Source of the DNA: Patescibacteria group bacterium
GTDB taxonomy: Bacteria; Patescibacteriota; Minisyncoccia; Phycocordibacterales; UBA9973
Assembly (NCBI GenBank): GCA_028865035.1
Contig: JAGWLB010000001.1
Coordinates: 163,668 to 203,347 of the forward strand
Direction: 5' to 3'
DNA length: 39,680 nt
Shown: in pieces, positions 1 to 8,322 of the stretch
Position numbering within the stretch: position 1 is the first letter of the stretch
How the letters are laid out: each line of letters opens with the position of its first letter
Position numbers and translations under genes: made by a program
The notes under the pieces: model-generated
Told to the model about the DNA's origin: nothing
Database searches by the model: none
What the model saw: the letters and a program-made list of their open reading frames with translations, nothing else

Positions 1-315
1 AAATTCAAACTCACCACCAAGTATCTCAGCTACCTTTAAAGCCAAGTACCCATTTACAGGCCCGGCAATAGCAACAATTTCTTTACCTTTTTGGCCTTCT
101 TTGATTTTGGCATTATGGTTCTGTATTTTATGCGATACATAGATCGCTAAATCATACAGGGTACGCGGTTGCCAGAGTTTGTCATAGTTGATCGTCAATG
201 GCGTTGCTGTCCTTGTGTTCTCTATGAAAAAAATAGGTTTTTCGTGAATATCCACGATTTTGTTCACTACTAGAAGACTAGCAATATTGATTGCTTCAAG
301 AGGGTGTTCGTACAT
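1..315 (-). CDS. partial hypothetical protein (N-terminal 105 residues)
   Basis: An open frame runs from ATG at 315 (complement) to the window edge without a stop, so only the N-terminus is visible. It begins MYEHPLEAINIASLLVV and ends near a Gly-rich stretch, IAGPVNGYLALKVAEILGG. It has no signal peptide or membrane segment, so it is probably cytosolic. The composition is that of a real protein. I do not recognise the family. It is divergent from the SIMPL gene that starts at 437. Confidence 0.6.
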   Translation of the reverse strand, partial: MYEHPLEAINIASLLVVNKIVDIHEKPIFFIENTRTATPLTINYDKLWQPRTLYDLAIYVSHKIQNHNAKIKEGQKGKEIVAIAGPVNGYLALKVAEILGGEFEF

Positions 316-423
316 AATTTAAGTTTTAAATTGTTTAGGAAAATTGTTTAAAATACATTTTGGGGTTATTCTATAACTTTATTTCTCTTTTGTCAATGTT
401 GGTGAATAAGATTATTTATATGT

Positions 424-429
424 TATAAT
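424..429 (+). promoter_or_regulatory. extended -10 box (TGtTATAAT) of the SIMPL gene
   Basis: TATAAT at 424-429 is preceded by TG at 421-422 and ends 7 nt before the ATG at 437. Transcription should therefore start at or next to the start codon. No Shine-Dalgarno is visible. A weak TTGGTG lies at 399-404. Confidence 0.65.
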
Positions 430-436
430 TGAAACT

Positions 437-1228
437 ATGGAAACACTTTTAAACAATAAAAATTTTATTAAAATATCCGTCGTATTTGTCGGATTATTAT
501 CATTATTCGTTTTAGTAAAGCTAGTGAATGAAGTTAAATCAGGTGGAGATTATAATAGAGGTAATCGTCCTCCCGATGTTATTACTGTTACTGGTAAAGG
601 GGAAGTGACCGCTGTCTCAGATATCGCTACTTTGGATTTAACTCTTAGTAAAGATGGTTCTACCACCAAGATAGCTCAAAGTGACCTTAATGACCAAGTC
701 ACTAAGACTCTTGCATACTTAAAGACAAAGAATATTGCTGATAAAGATATTAAGTCCGAGTACGGAGGTATAAGTCCGAAGTATGCTCCAGTCGCTCCTG
801 TGAATTGCTTTAGTTATCCTTGTCCTCCACAGCCAGAGTCAAAGATTATTGGCTACACTGCTACTCAGTCTATTTCTGTGAAGGTTCGTGCTGTAGATAG
901 TGCCAACGATATCCGTACTGGCTTAGCAGATCTTGGTATTACGAATATTTCTGGTCCTACTTTTAGTATCGATAACCAAGACTCATATATGGATCAAGCT
1001 CGTACTATCGCTATAGATAACGCACGCACGAAAGCACAGAAGTTAGCTAAAGAGCTTCAAGTCCGTCTAGGTAAAGTTACTAGCTTCTCTGAGAATAATT
1101 ATCCTATTATGTATGCCGCAAAAGCTATGAGTGCAGACACCGTTTCATCTTCTGTCCCTGCTCCAGAGCTACCAAAAGGCGAGAATAAGATAACTTCCAA
1201 TGTCACTGTCACTTACGAGATAAAGTAG
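437..1228 (+). CDS. SIMPL (DUF541) domain protein, membrane-anchored
   Basis: 263 residues. One N-terminal membrane segment (about residues 11-30) is followed by an extracytoplasmic SIMPL/DUF541 domain that starts with PPDVITVTGKGEV and runs to the C-terminus (NVTVTYEIK). Family hallmarks are the early VTGKGEV strand, the helix rich in DQARTIAIDNARTKAQKLA, and the closing TSNVTVTYEI strand. SIMPL proteins (Oxidative stress defence protein YggE, BP26) form oligomeric shells or channels at the envelope; their biochemical role is not settled. Monocistronic: it has its own promoter and a terminator at 1250-1273. Confidence 0.85.
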   Translation: METLLNNKNFIKISVVFVGLLSLFVLVKLVNEVKSGGDYNRGNRPPDVITVTGKGEVTAVSDIATLDLTLSKDGSTTKIAQSDLNDQVTKTLAYLKTKNIADKDIKSEYGGISPKYAPVAPVNCFSYPCPPQPESKIIGYTATQSISVKVRAVDSANDIRTGLADLGITNISGPTFSIDNQDSYMDQARTIAIDNARTKAQKLAKELQVRLGKVTSFSENNYPIMYAAKAMSADTVSSSVPAPELPKGENKITSNVTVTYEIK

Positions 1229-1249
1229 ATAAAATTACATATTCTTATT

Positions 1250-1273
1250 AAAAAGGCCTTTCAAGGCCTTTTT
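1250..1273 (+). terminator. intrinsic terminator after the SIMPL gene
   Basis: AAGGCCTT-TC-AAGGCCTT type hairpin flanked by an A-run and a T-run. It could act in both directions. Confidence 0.8.
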
Positions 1274-1293
1274 ATATGGGTATATTACCGACC

Positions 1294-1322
1294 TTGCAAC
1301 TTTCGGTTCAATATTGTACTAT
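1294..1322 (+). promoter_or_regulatory. promoter of secE-nusG
   Basis: TTGCAA at 1294-1299, a 17-bp spacer and TACTAT at 1317-1322. The leader of about 45 nt carries a small hairpin (CCCTTCGGGG, from about 1334). Confidence 0.6.
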
Positions 1323-1374
1323 ATACAGATAAGCCCTTCGGGGTGGTTTTTAATAAGAGAGGATTAATACATAT

Positions 1375-1560
1375 ATGAATAAAACTAAAGAATATATCAA
1401 AGAAGTAATACTTGAAATGAAGCACGTCACTTGGCCTACTCGCAGTCAGACTATGTATTTCACAATAGCTGTTCTTATCGTATCTGCTTTTATCGCATAC
1501 TATCTAGGATTTTTCGACAAAGTATTTTCTATGGGGTTAGAACGCTTTTTAGCAAAATAA
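1375..1560 (+). CDS. secE: preprotein translocase subunit SecE
   Basis: 61 residues, the usual length for minimal bacterial SecE with a single membrane helix. The amphipathic N-terminal helix contains the family motif EMKHVTWPTRSQT (the conserved VxWP), followed by the membrane helix at about residues 27-47. SecE clamps SecY in the SecYEG channel at the inner membrane. Its position directly before nusG and rplK is the classic bacterial arrangement. The stop lies 15 nt before the nusG ATG. Confidence 0.97.
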   Translation: MNKTKEYIKEVILEMKHVTWPTRSQTMYFTIAVLIVSAFIAYYLGFFDKVFSMGLERFLAK

Positions 1561-1575
1561 TTTTCAATATTACAT

Positions 1576-2127
1576 ATGGCAAAACAAGAATTAAGAGGAG
1601 AAAGGAATTGGTACGCAATTCACACATATGCAGGTTACGAGAATGCAGTTATGCGTAATCTAAAGCAACGTATCGATTCACTTGGTATGAACGATAAGAT
1701 TTTCGATGTCGTTGTCCCAACCGAGAAGAAAATAAAGATCAAGAGTGGTAAGCGCGTAGAAGTTGAAGAGAAAGTTTATCCAGGATATGTCCTTGTTGAT
1801 ATGATTGTGGATGATAACTCTTGGTACGTTGTCCGTAATACTCCTCGTGTGACTGGATTCGTCGGAGCTGGAGTTAACCCTGTCCCGCTCAACAAAGAAG
1901 AAGTCGATGACCTCTTTGGCCGTATGGAGAAAGCAAATACTAAGAATAAGCACCAGATCGATGTCGAGATCGATGAGATAGTGCGTATTGCTGATGGTCC
2001 ATTCAAAGAGTTAGAAGGAAAGGTGAACGACATAGATCAAGAGCGTGGTAAAGTGAAAGTATTAGTATCAATGTTCGGCCGTGAGACACCAGTAGAGCTA
2101 GACTTCTTGCAGATTAAAAAACTTTAA
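1576..2127 (+). CDS. nusG: transcription termination/antitermination factor NusG
   Basis: 183 residues, normal length. The N-terminal NGN domain starts at RNWYAIHTYAGYENAV, with VYPGYVLVDM and TPRVTGFVG typical of the RNA-polymerase clamp-binding face. The C-terminal KOW domain is seen in GPFKELEGKVNDID and ends VELDFLQIKKL. NusG stabilises elongation and links RNA polymerase to ribosomes or Rho. It is co-transcribed with secE (15-nt gap). The start has no Shine-Dalgarno. Confidence 0.97.
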   Translation: MAKQELRGERNWYAIHTYAGYENAVMRNLKQRIDSLGMNDKIFDVVVPTEKKIKIKSGKRVEVEEKVYPGYVLVDMIVDDNSWYVVRNTPRVTGFVGAGVNPVPLNKEEVDDLFGRMEKANTKNKHQIDVEIDEIVRIADGPFKELEGKVNDIDQERGKVKVLVSMFGRETPVELDFLQIKKL

Positions 2128-2214
2128 TTTTTATCAATTTGATTAAAATAGACCTTTGTGTTAAATTAAACCTGTTACGCTAAAGCTTCAAATTTATCCG
2201 TAAAAACATATTAT

Positions 2215-2643
2215 ATGGCAACTAAGAAAATAACAAAAAAAGTAAAATTACAAATTCCTGCAGCCAAAGCAACACCTGCGCCACCACTTGGTCCTGCTTT
2301 AGGTCAAGCTGGAGTCAACATTGCTGAATTCTGTCAGAAGTTCAATGCACTGACTGCATCTATGGCAGGTGAGATAGTCGGCTGTGTTATCTTTGTTTAC
2401 GAAGATCGCACTTACGACATCCAGATCAAGACTCCTCCTGTTTCTGGCCTTATCTTTAAAGCCGCAGGTATAGAGAAGGGTTCAGGTAAGCCAAACACTT
2501 CTAAAGCTGGCAAGATTACGAAAGCTCAAGTCAAAGAAATAGCCGAGAAGAAAATGCCAGACTTAAATGCGAAGAATATAGAAGGGGCTATGAAGATAGT
2601 AGAAGGTTCAGCTCGTTCAGCAGGTATTACCATAGTAGACTAA
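2215..2643 (+). CDS. rplK: 50S ribosomal protein L11
   Basis: 142 residues, full length. The N-terminal [21 protein letters not shown] and [13 protein letters not shown], and the C-terminal rRNA-binding part with [14 protein letters not shown] and GSARSAGI, are diagnostic. L11 binds the GTPase-associated centre of 23S rRNA. It probably has its own weak promoter (TTGATT 2139-2144, 17 bp, TAAATT 2162-2167) in the 87-nt gap after nusG. The usual partner rplA (L1) is not next to it; a strong terminator follows at 2655-2687. Confidence 0.98.
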   Translation: MATKKITKKVKLQIPAAKATPAPPLGPALGQAGVNIAEFCQKFNALTASMAGEIVGCVIFVYEDRTYDIQIKTPPVSGLIFKAAGIEKGSGKPNTSKAGKITKAQVKEIAEKKMPDLNAKNIEGAMKIVEGSARSAGITIVD

Positions 2644-2654
2644 ATATTTATACT

Positions 2655-2687
2655 AAATAGCTCTCACATCGTATGTGAGAGCTATTT
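2655..2687 (+). terminator. terminator hairpin after rplK
   Basis: Perfect 15-bp stem (AAATAGCTCTCACAT and its complement) around a CGT loop. Its symmetry means it may also act on the other strand. Confidence 0.75.
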
Positions 2688-2737
2688 ACATTTATATATA
2701 TTTATGTTATTTTGTCCTCAAACAAAATTATTTTTCT

Positions 2738-3190
2738 ATGAAAAAGATAAAAGTTTATATAAGTACTTGTTTTAAAAATGCCGGTAGTAATTATTGCCAG
2801 GCAATGATGAGTTTGCAAGATAAATTAAAGGGGGTTATGCACGGAGTCGAATTTATAGAGCAGAAGATACCCAAAGGCGTTCAAAATATTTTTGAATATA
2901 AAAAAAGAATAAATAGATCGGTATATATTGCTGATTTAATTATCTTGGAAGCCTCTATGTGTTCTACTGAACTTAAGAACGAGATCTACATTGCCGTAGA
3001 GAAGTATGGTAGAAAAGTACTCGTTCTTTGCAAATCCAACGAAGCTCAAGCTCTTAGGTTTAGGATATGGACCGATTTGAATAACAACCCAAAATACACA
3101 TTCAAAACTTACTCTACAAACACAGAGCTTATCGATATTTGTGAAAGAGCTATAGCCGAAGCTCAGCAAACACACAACGAATTAAATTAA
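2738..3190 (+). CDS. nucleoside 2-deoxyribosyltransferase/TIR-like Rossmann protein
   Basis: 150 residues from the ATG at 2738, which I prefer to an upstream in-frame ATG because the first strand (MKKIKVYISTCF) is where the Rossmann-like fold should start. ADLIILEASMCSTELKNEI followed by KYGRKVLVLCKS matches the pattern of nucleoside 2-deoxyribosyltransferase-like and related folds: an acidic residue plus Ser and Glu, then a helix and a hydrophobic strand. No membrane segment. The substrate cannot be read from the sequence. It is monocistronic between two terminators. The family assignment is by pattern only. Confidence 0.55.
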   Translation: MKKIKVYISTCFKNAGSNYCQAMMSLQDKLKGVMHGVEFIEQKIPKGVQNIFEYKKRINRSVYIADLIILEASMCSTELKNEIYIAVEKYGRKVLVLCKSNEAQALRFRIWTDLNNNPKYTFKTYSTNTELIDICERAIAEAQQTHNELN

Positions 3191-3193
3191 ACC

Positions 3194-3226
3194 AAAAAGC
3201 CGATGTATAACTACATCGGCTTTTTT
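3194..3226. terminator. bidirectional terminator between convergent genes
   Basis: AAAAAGCCGATGTA-TAAC-TACATCGGC followed by T6. It serves the plus-strand gene ending at 3190 and, from the other side, efp ending at 3238. Confidence 0.85.
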
Positions 3227-3237
3227 AATACAAATTT

Positions 3238-3816
3238 TTAATTTTGAACTCGCTCTACATACTCACCAGTCTCAGTATTTACTCGGATTATATCTCCAGC
3301 TTCAAGGAAGAAGGGGACACTTAGCTTAACTCCGTTCTCAAGAGTGACGATTTTTCCTCCACCGTTAGCAGTGTTACCTTTAATAGAAGGTGGAGCATCT
3401 TTAATTTTGAATTCCATTTTTACAGGTAGATTTATATTTATTATTTTTTCTTCACCATCATTGTCCCAGACGAGAGCAGTGACTAGCTCATTGGGTTTTA
3501 GGAATTTTGCACTATCTCCAATTACTTTCGCATCAAGCTGGAATCTATCCTTCGGATCCTCTGGGTCACAGAACCAGTATTCACCTTTATTCTCATATAG
3601 GAACTTTACATCTTTTTTATTTACATCAGCTTCTTCTGCCTTGTCTGATGCGTGGAATACAGTATTCCACGTGCGCCCTGAAAGTAAACTCTTTAGTTTT
3701 ACTTGGTTTTGAGGTTTCCTTTGTTGTGTGCGAGCCACGTGATTATCTAATACTTCACATGGTTCATTTTCAAAAATTATTATTTTTTTTGTTCTTATTT
3801 CACTATATTCAAGCAT
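3238..3816 (-). CDS. efp: translation elongation factor P (variant loop)
   Basis: 192 residues with the three beta-barrel domains of EF-P: an N-terminal KOW-like domain (EPCEVLDN ... VKLKSLLSGRT), the middle domain (DVKFLYENKGEYWFCD) and a C-terminal OB domain ending FFLEAGDIIRVNTETGEY. EF-P relieves ribosome stalling at proline runs. The loop that normally reads PGKG and carries the modified Lys or Arg reads ARTQQRKPQNQ here, so the usual modification site is missing. Promoter: -35 TTGAAA (3851-3846), 17 bp, TAGAAT (3828-3823), only 6 nt before the ATG. Confidence 0.93.
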   Translation of the reverse strand: MLEYSEIRTKKIIIFENEPCEVLDNHVARTQQRKPQNQVKLKSLLSGRTWNTVFHASDKAEEADVNKKDVKFLYENKGEYWFCDPEDPKDRFQLDAKVIGDSAKFLKPNELVTALVWDNDGEEKIININLPVKMEFKIKDAPPSIKGNTANGGGKIVTLENGVKLSVPFFLEAGDIIRVNTETGEYVERVQN

Positions 3817-3822
3817 AAACCC

Positions 3823-3851
3823 ATTCTAGCTTATATCTTAAGCATTTTCAA
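3823..3851 (-). promoter_or_regulatory. leaderless promoter of efp
   Basis: On the minus strand: TTGAAA, 17-bp spacer, TAGAAT, then 6 nt (GGGTTT) and the ATG. Confidence 0.7.
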
Positions 3852-3928
3852 GTCGTTGACTATATTTTGAATAAGTTTTACAATTTCAGAAAACATCGAC
3901 ATTTCATCACCTTATAAAAATTTTAATT

Positions 3929-4336
3929 ATGAAAAAAAGATTATTTTTAGTACTGCTAATCATTTTGGCAATGCTACCTTGCTCATTTTCAATCTCTGAG
4001 TATTTTAATCTCAATATTTTAGGGTTAACCTATCCTAAAATAAAAGAGATAGCCAATATTTCTTCAATTGTGCTTGCTGCTGCTTTTTTCATTATTTTTT
4101 TCTATTTTATAAAAAATAATGACAGCGATAAATATGTTATCTCAATCATGTCAATTATCTACGTTGTAGGTGTGCTTGGTTGGTTACACGTTATAGGAAG
4201 TATCTTAAACTATGATAAAGATATCATTATGGAGTTTGTGGCGAGTATGGCTGTAAGTTTGGTCTCTATGATTCTGTTAGCTATTTTAGCTTTATCTGTT
4301 ATATGGCCTAAGGATGGTAAAATTTCCATTTTTTAA
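3929..4336 (+). CDS. small integral membrane protein, unknown function
   Basis: 135 residues. An N-terminal hydrophobic segment (about 4-24, possibly a signal anchor) is followed by three further membrane helices near 45-62, 71-92 and 105-128, with the hydrophilic stretch KNNDSDKY between helices 2 and 3. No catalytic motif is visible. It stands alone between efp and recA and ends in a strong terminator at 4373-4403. I do not recognise the family. Confidence 0.7.
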   Translation: MKKRLFLVLLIILAMLPCSFSISEYFNLNILGLTYPKIKEIANISSIVLAAAFFIIFFYFIKNNDSDKYVISIMSIIYVVGVLGWLHVIGSILNYDKDIIMEFVASMAVSLVSMILLAILALSVIWPKDGKISIF

Positions 4337-4372
4337 GAAAAGTAATTATATGGAAGACCAAAAGTATAAATC

Positions 4373-4403
4373 AAAATGCGCTGATCCCTCAGCGCATTTT
4401 TTT
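4373..4403. terminator. bidirectional terminator
   Basis: TGCGCTGA-TCCC-TCAGCGCA with an A-run before and T7 after. It lies between the convergent genes ending at 4336 and 4419 (recA). Confidence 0.85.
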
Positions 4404-4418
4404 ATGCTATTTATTTTA

Positions 4419-5489
4419 TTATTCTGCACTGCTAGATATTTGTATTTCTCCAAAGCGTGAGCGTACTTCCTTCAGTATTTCATCAGAAAGTTTCTTGTTC
4501 TCTCTTAAGTATGTACGAGCTGCATCATATCCGCGACCGAGTTTGATTTCTTCTACGGGTCCTTTTTCTCTTTGCTTGGCAGTACCTAGATAGGTGAATA
4601 TAGCTCCACTAGATTTATTTATTATGCCGATCTTCTCACCGAGAGCCATTATCTCACCCTCGCGAGATATACCTTCGCCATATAGTATGTCGAATTCTGT
4701 CTGTTTGAATGGGGCAGCCACTTTGTTCTTCACGACTTTCACTCGAGTACGTGAGCCTACTACTTCTTCACCTTTTTTTATCTGAGCGATACGACGTATA
4801 TCAAGCCTGATAGATGTATAGAATTTAAGCGCTTTACCTCCAGGTGTAGTCTCAGGGTTGCCGAACATTATACCTATCTGCATACGTATCTGATTGATGA
4901 AGATCACTACAGTTTTTGATCGAGCAATAATGGCTGTGAGTTTTCTAAGTGCTTGGGACATCAGTCGAGCTTGCTTGCCGACGTGCGACTGGCCCATATC
5001 GCCTTCTATCTCATCGCGTGGGGTCAGAGCTGCTACTGAGTCTATAACTATCACATCTATTTTCCCTGATCGTATCAGACTTTCAGTTATCTCTAGCGCT
5101 TGTTCTCCATTGTCTGGCTGTGAGATGAGAAGGTCTTTAATATTTACTCCAAGCTTCTTTGTATATTCAGGATCCATAGCGTGCTCGGCATCTATGTAGG
5201 CACAGACTCCACCTTTCTTTTGAGCTTCAGCGACTATATGTAGCGCTAGGGTTGTCTTACCAGAGGATTCTGGTCCAAATATTTCAATCATTCTTCCTCG
5301 TGGTACACCTCCGACACCGAGAGCCATATCAAGCCCTATTGATCCAGTAGGGATGACATCGATATCCACTTTCGGTGAGTCACCGAACTTCATAATCGCT
5401 CCTTCACCGAATTTGGTTTGGATAGATCGGATAGTGTCTTCTATAGCACCTCCCATTTCTTTTGCTGCTTTCTTTGCTTTTTTTTGCAT
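4419..5489 (-). CDS. recA: recombinase RecA
   Basis: 356 residues, normal length. Walker A is GPESSGKTT, Walker B is [10 protein letters not shown], and the L1/L2 DNA-binding loops are seen around [21 protein letters not shown] and [21 protein letters not shown] (the latter cited only in part for length). RecA forms filaments on ssDNA for homologous recombination and SOS-type signalling. It is the last gene of the ftsK / small anchored protein / recA cluster, 22 nt after its neighbour. No LexA-like operator was recognised upstream. Confidence 0.98.
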   Translation of the reverse strand: MQKKAKKAAKEMGGAIEDTIRSIQTKFGEGAIMKFGDSPKVDIDVIPTGSIGLDMALGVGGVPRGRMIEIFGPESSGKTTLALHIVAEAQKKGGVCAYIDAEHAMDPEYTKKLGVNIKDLLISQPDNGEQALEITESLIRSGKIDVIVIDSVAALTPRDEIEGDMGQSHVGKQARLMSQALRKLTAIIARSKTVVIFINQIRMQIGIMFGNPETTPGGKALKFYTSIRLDIRRIAQIKKGEEVVGSRTRVKVVKNKVAAPFKQTEFDILYGEGISREGEIMALGEKIGIINKSSGAIFTYLGTAKQREKGPVEEIKLGRGYDAARTYLRENKKLSDEILKEVRSRFGEIQISSSAE

Positions 5490-5511
5490 ATATATAATTA
5501 GGGTTTACTAA

Positions 5512-5919
5512 TTAATTAGTATTAATAATTTTATTTGCTACAGCTACACCTTTGTTCTCTTTGTATACGACTTCGAATTTTTTCTCAGAAGTTTTTCCGA
5601 ATTTATCTTGTGCATTTAAAGTCACTACAGAAAGACCTGGTAGGAGAGCCACTGGCTCAGCGAAAGATCCATCTCTATCTATATATATTTCTCGTCCGTC
5701 TAGGCTCAGATAGATTGCATTTTTTGCATTACCTTTTACTTCTACGATAGGTGAAGATGCATCATTCTGATTTATGGTCGCACTAATCTTGACTCCTTTG
5801 ATAAGAAAAGCTGTTTTCGAATAAGCAAAGACTCCTATGAACCCGAACAACATAAAACATGCCATTGTTCCAACCCACCATTTTATACTTTTGTTTTTTA
5901 TGATGTTTATACTTTTCAT
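5512..5919 (-). CDS. membrane-anchored Ig-like (glucodextranase domain B-type) protein
   Basis: 135 residues. One N-terminal membrane helix (about 13-36) is followed by a beta-rich extracytoplasmic domain with EVKGNAKNAIYLSLDGREIYID and a closing LNAQDKFGKTSEKKFEVVYK. This is the pattern of small Ig-like modules in which a decorated strand pair ends in a K.G..s.k...V motif. Its start is 3 nt after the ftsK stop, so it is translated in the same operon. The function is unknown; an envelope role near FtsK is only suggested by position. Confidence 0.7.
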   Translation of the reverse strand: MKSINIIKNKSIKWWVGTMACFMLFGFIGVFAYSKTAFLIKGVKISATINQNDASSPIVEVKGNAKNAIYLSLDGREIYIDRDGSFAEPVALLPGLSVVTLNAQDKFGKTSEKKFEVVYKENKGVAVANKIINTN

Positions 5920-5922
5920 ATT

Positions 5923-8145
5923 TTACATACCTTCTGTGTGATCTACAGGTTTCTCTAATACATCTCTAGGCTTTGCCCCATTACCTGGACCTACTACACC
6001 GCGTTCTTCTAGCATATCTATAAGTTTTGCTGCGCGCGCATAGCCGATACCAAGCTTACGTTGTAAATACGATGTCGATGCTTTGCCTGCTTCCATTACT
6101 GTGGCTCTAGCATCTTCGTATAGATCGTCATCTCCATTATCCATACCACTCTCGAAAAGATTATTACCTTTTTCTATCGAGCCAGAAAGTTCTATCGTAT
6201 CAGGCAGTTCGTCGATGTAGGCGTTCTTTAGATATTCTACCACTTTTTTCACTTCTTCCTCAGAGATAAAGGCACTCTGTAGTCTTTCTGGTTGGGACAT
6301 TTCACCTGAAGCGTAGAGCATATCTCCAGCTCCCAGGAGCTTCTCGGCACCACCTTGGTCAAGTATTGTTCGTGAATCTATCTGTGAAGATACTTGTAGA
6401 GCTACACGAGTAGGGACATTGGCTTTAATCAGACCTGTGATGACGTTCACCGATGGACGCTGAGTAGAAAGTATCAGGTGTATACCGACAGCACGAGACA
6501 TCTGAGCCAGTCTGACTATCGAGCTTTCAAGTTCACGTGGGTAAGTCTGCATAATATCTGCTAGCTCGTCTATGATAATGACAATGTAAGGCATACGCTC
6601 AGCCCCACCTTCGTCGTCTTTTGAATTTTTATTTTTAGATTTATTACCATAGACATTACTATGGTAAGACTCTATATCGCGAACTGATTCTGTCTCTAGT
6701 ATATCATATCGGCGATCCATTTCTCTAGCTGCCCACTTGAGGGCAAGTATTGTCTTCTTCGAGTCAGTTATGACTGGGGTTAGCAGGTGAGGGATTTTGT
6801 TATAAAGGGTAAGTTCTACTCTTTTTGGGTCCACCATTATAAGACGTAAATCTTCTGGTCCATTGCGGTACAAGAGAGAAGTGATGACTGAGTGTATGGT
6901 TACAGACTTACCAGAGCCAGTCGTTCCTGCTATCAGTACGTGTGGCATCTTGGCTAGGTTGCCGAATATTGCTTTGCCAGAGAGTCCACGACCGAGAGCC
7001 ACAGTTAGAGGCTTCGGTGAGTTCTGGAATTTCTCATCAGAGAGTAGGGTAGCTAGTCCGACTGTTGACTTCACTTTGTTCGGGATTTCGATACCTACAA
7101 GTGACTTGCCAGGGATAGGGGCTTCGATACGTATCGGGTGAGCAGCTAGTGCAAGAGCTAGGTCATTCTGAAGTCCGACTATCTTCGAGAGCTTCACTCC
7201 TTGAGCAGGTTTCAGTGCGTAGCGAGTGACTGTCGGACCGATGGTCACTTCATCCATCTCTACTGAGATACCGAAGTTCATCAGAGTTCTTTGGATAATG
7301 TTCATATTACCTTTCAAGTCACCGACGTTTGGTTTACCGCGATCTTTCTCGAGTAGCGATAGTGGGGGAGGTACGTAGCTTGTGCGGAACTTTTTCTTTG
7401 CGGAGAATATCTCTTCATCCTCATCTTCTTCTAATTTTTTAATTTTAGGTACACTCTCTTCGTATGCTATAGGTTGACCTTCAGTTATCGTCTCTTCTGG
7501 TTCACTTTCTTCCATCTCATCTAGGGATTCATCGTAGTGATACTTTTTCCCAAATCCGAGTTTTGGTAAGCCGATATCTTTCTTGAATATTGATAGTATC
7601 TTTTGCCATAGCTCCATCAAGTTCGGACGCTCGTCCATCATCAGTATGAGTGAGACGATAAGCAGTGTCCCGAGTATCAGAATACTTGCATATACTCCGA
7701 AAAGTTTTAAGAAAGGCCAAGACACCATACTCCCCAAGTATCCACCCAAAGCTATCTGGCTCGATGGGCCTGTGCCATTGACGGCAAGATCTAGTATGCC
7801 GAGAGTTGATAGTAGGGCTATCGTAGAAGTCAGAGCGTGAAGCTTGGCGACTTGTGGTGTACTTCCACGCATAAAAGATACCCCCACGACGATAAGTAAG
7901 ACAGGTAGTATGTAGTATCCGACACCTAGAAACACACTAAATAAATCATATAAAAAGTTACCGACTGGTCCAGCTAGTTGGAACATTGATAGTATTAGAA
8001 TTAATCCAAGAACAAGAAGACTGACGCCCCACACAGTGTGTCTTGTATCATCGTTTATTGCAGGCTCGGACTTTTTATTCTTTGCAGATTTTTTGCTTCT
8101 ACGAGTAGGGGATTCTTCTTCGTCGTCATTGTTTCTTTTTGCCAT
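5923..8145 (-). CDS. ftsK: DNA translocase FtsK/SpoIIIE
   Basis: 740 residues. The N-terminus is charged, followed by about four membrane helices within residues 37-170, then an acidic linker (EEDEDEEIF). The motor domain carries Walker A AGTTGSGKS (about residues 407-415) and Walker B IVIIIDELADIM. The C-terminal winged-helix gamma domain reads YLQRKLGIGYARAAKLIDMLEERG, shown here only to place it. FtsK pumps DNA through the closing septum. It is first in the operon with the Ig-like protein and recA. A TGATATAAT extended -10 lies at 8162-8157, 11 nt before the ATG. Confidence 0.97.
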   Translation of the reverse strand: MAKRNNDDEEESPTRRSKKSAKNKKSEPAINDDTRHTVWGVSLLVLGLILILSMFQLAGPVGNFLYDLFSVFLGVGYYILPVLLIVVGVSFMRGSTPQVAKLHALTSTIALLSTLGILDLAVNGTGPSSQIALGGYLGSMVSWPFLKLFGVYASILILGTLLIVSLILMMDERPNLMELWQKILSIFKKDIGLPKLGFGKKYHYDESLDEMEESEPEETITEGQPIAYEESVPKIKKLEEDEDEEIFSAKKKFRTSYVPPPLSLLEKDRGKPNVGDLKGNMNIIQRTLMNFGISVEMDEVTIGPTVTRYALKPAQGVKLSKIVGLQNDLALALAAHPIRIEAPIPGKSLVGIEIPNKVKSTVGLATLLSDEKFQNSPKPLTVALGRGLSGKAIFGNLAKMPHVLIAGTTGSGKSVTIHSVITSLLYRNGPEDLRLIMVDPKRVELTLYNKIPHLLTPVITDSKKTILALKWAAREMDRRYDILETESVRDIESYHSNVYGNKSKNKNSKDDEGGAERMPYIVIIIDELADIMQTYPRELESSIVRLAQMSRAVGIHLILSTQRPSVNVITGLIKANVPTRVALQVSSQIDSRTILDQGGAEKLLGAGDMLYASGEMSQPERLQSAFISEEEVKKVVEYLKNAYIDELPDTIELSGSIEKGNNLFESGMDNGDDDLYEDARATVMEAGKASTSYLQRKLGIGYARAAKLIDMLEERGVVGPGNGAKPRDVLEKPVDHTEGM

Positions 8146-8156
8146 ATTATCCGTTA

Positions 8157-8162
8157 ATTATA
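8157..8162 (-). promoter_or_regulatory. extended -10 box of ftsK
   Basis: TATAAT on the minus strand preceded by TGA. It ends 11 nt before the ftsK ATG, giving a predicted leader of only a few nt. Confidence 0.6.
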
Positions 8163-8268
8163 TCATAATTTTTATCTTAATTCTCTCTAGAATATTACCG
8201 ATATAATTTATATTTTTATATCTATACTCACACATTTATTTTACATTTGCATTACATTTATTTGAGTA

Positions 8269-8274
8269 TATAAT
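8269..8274 (+). promoter_or_regulatory. -10 box of the winged-helix gene
   Basis: TATAAT about 50 nt before the ATG at 8323, so this gene has a leader of about 40 nt, unlike many neighbours. Confidence 0.5.
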
Positions 8275-8322
8275 GGACACATTAAAGACATAAATATTCA
8301 CTCGAATATTCGAAAAAGACAT

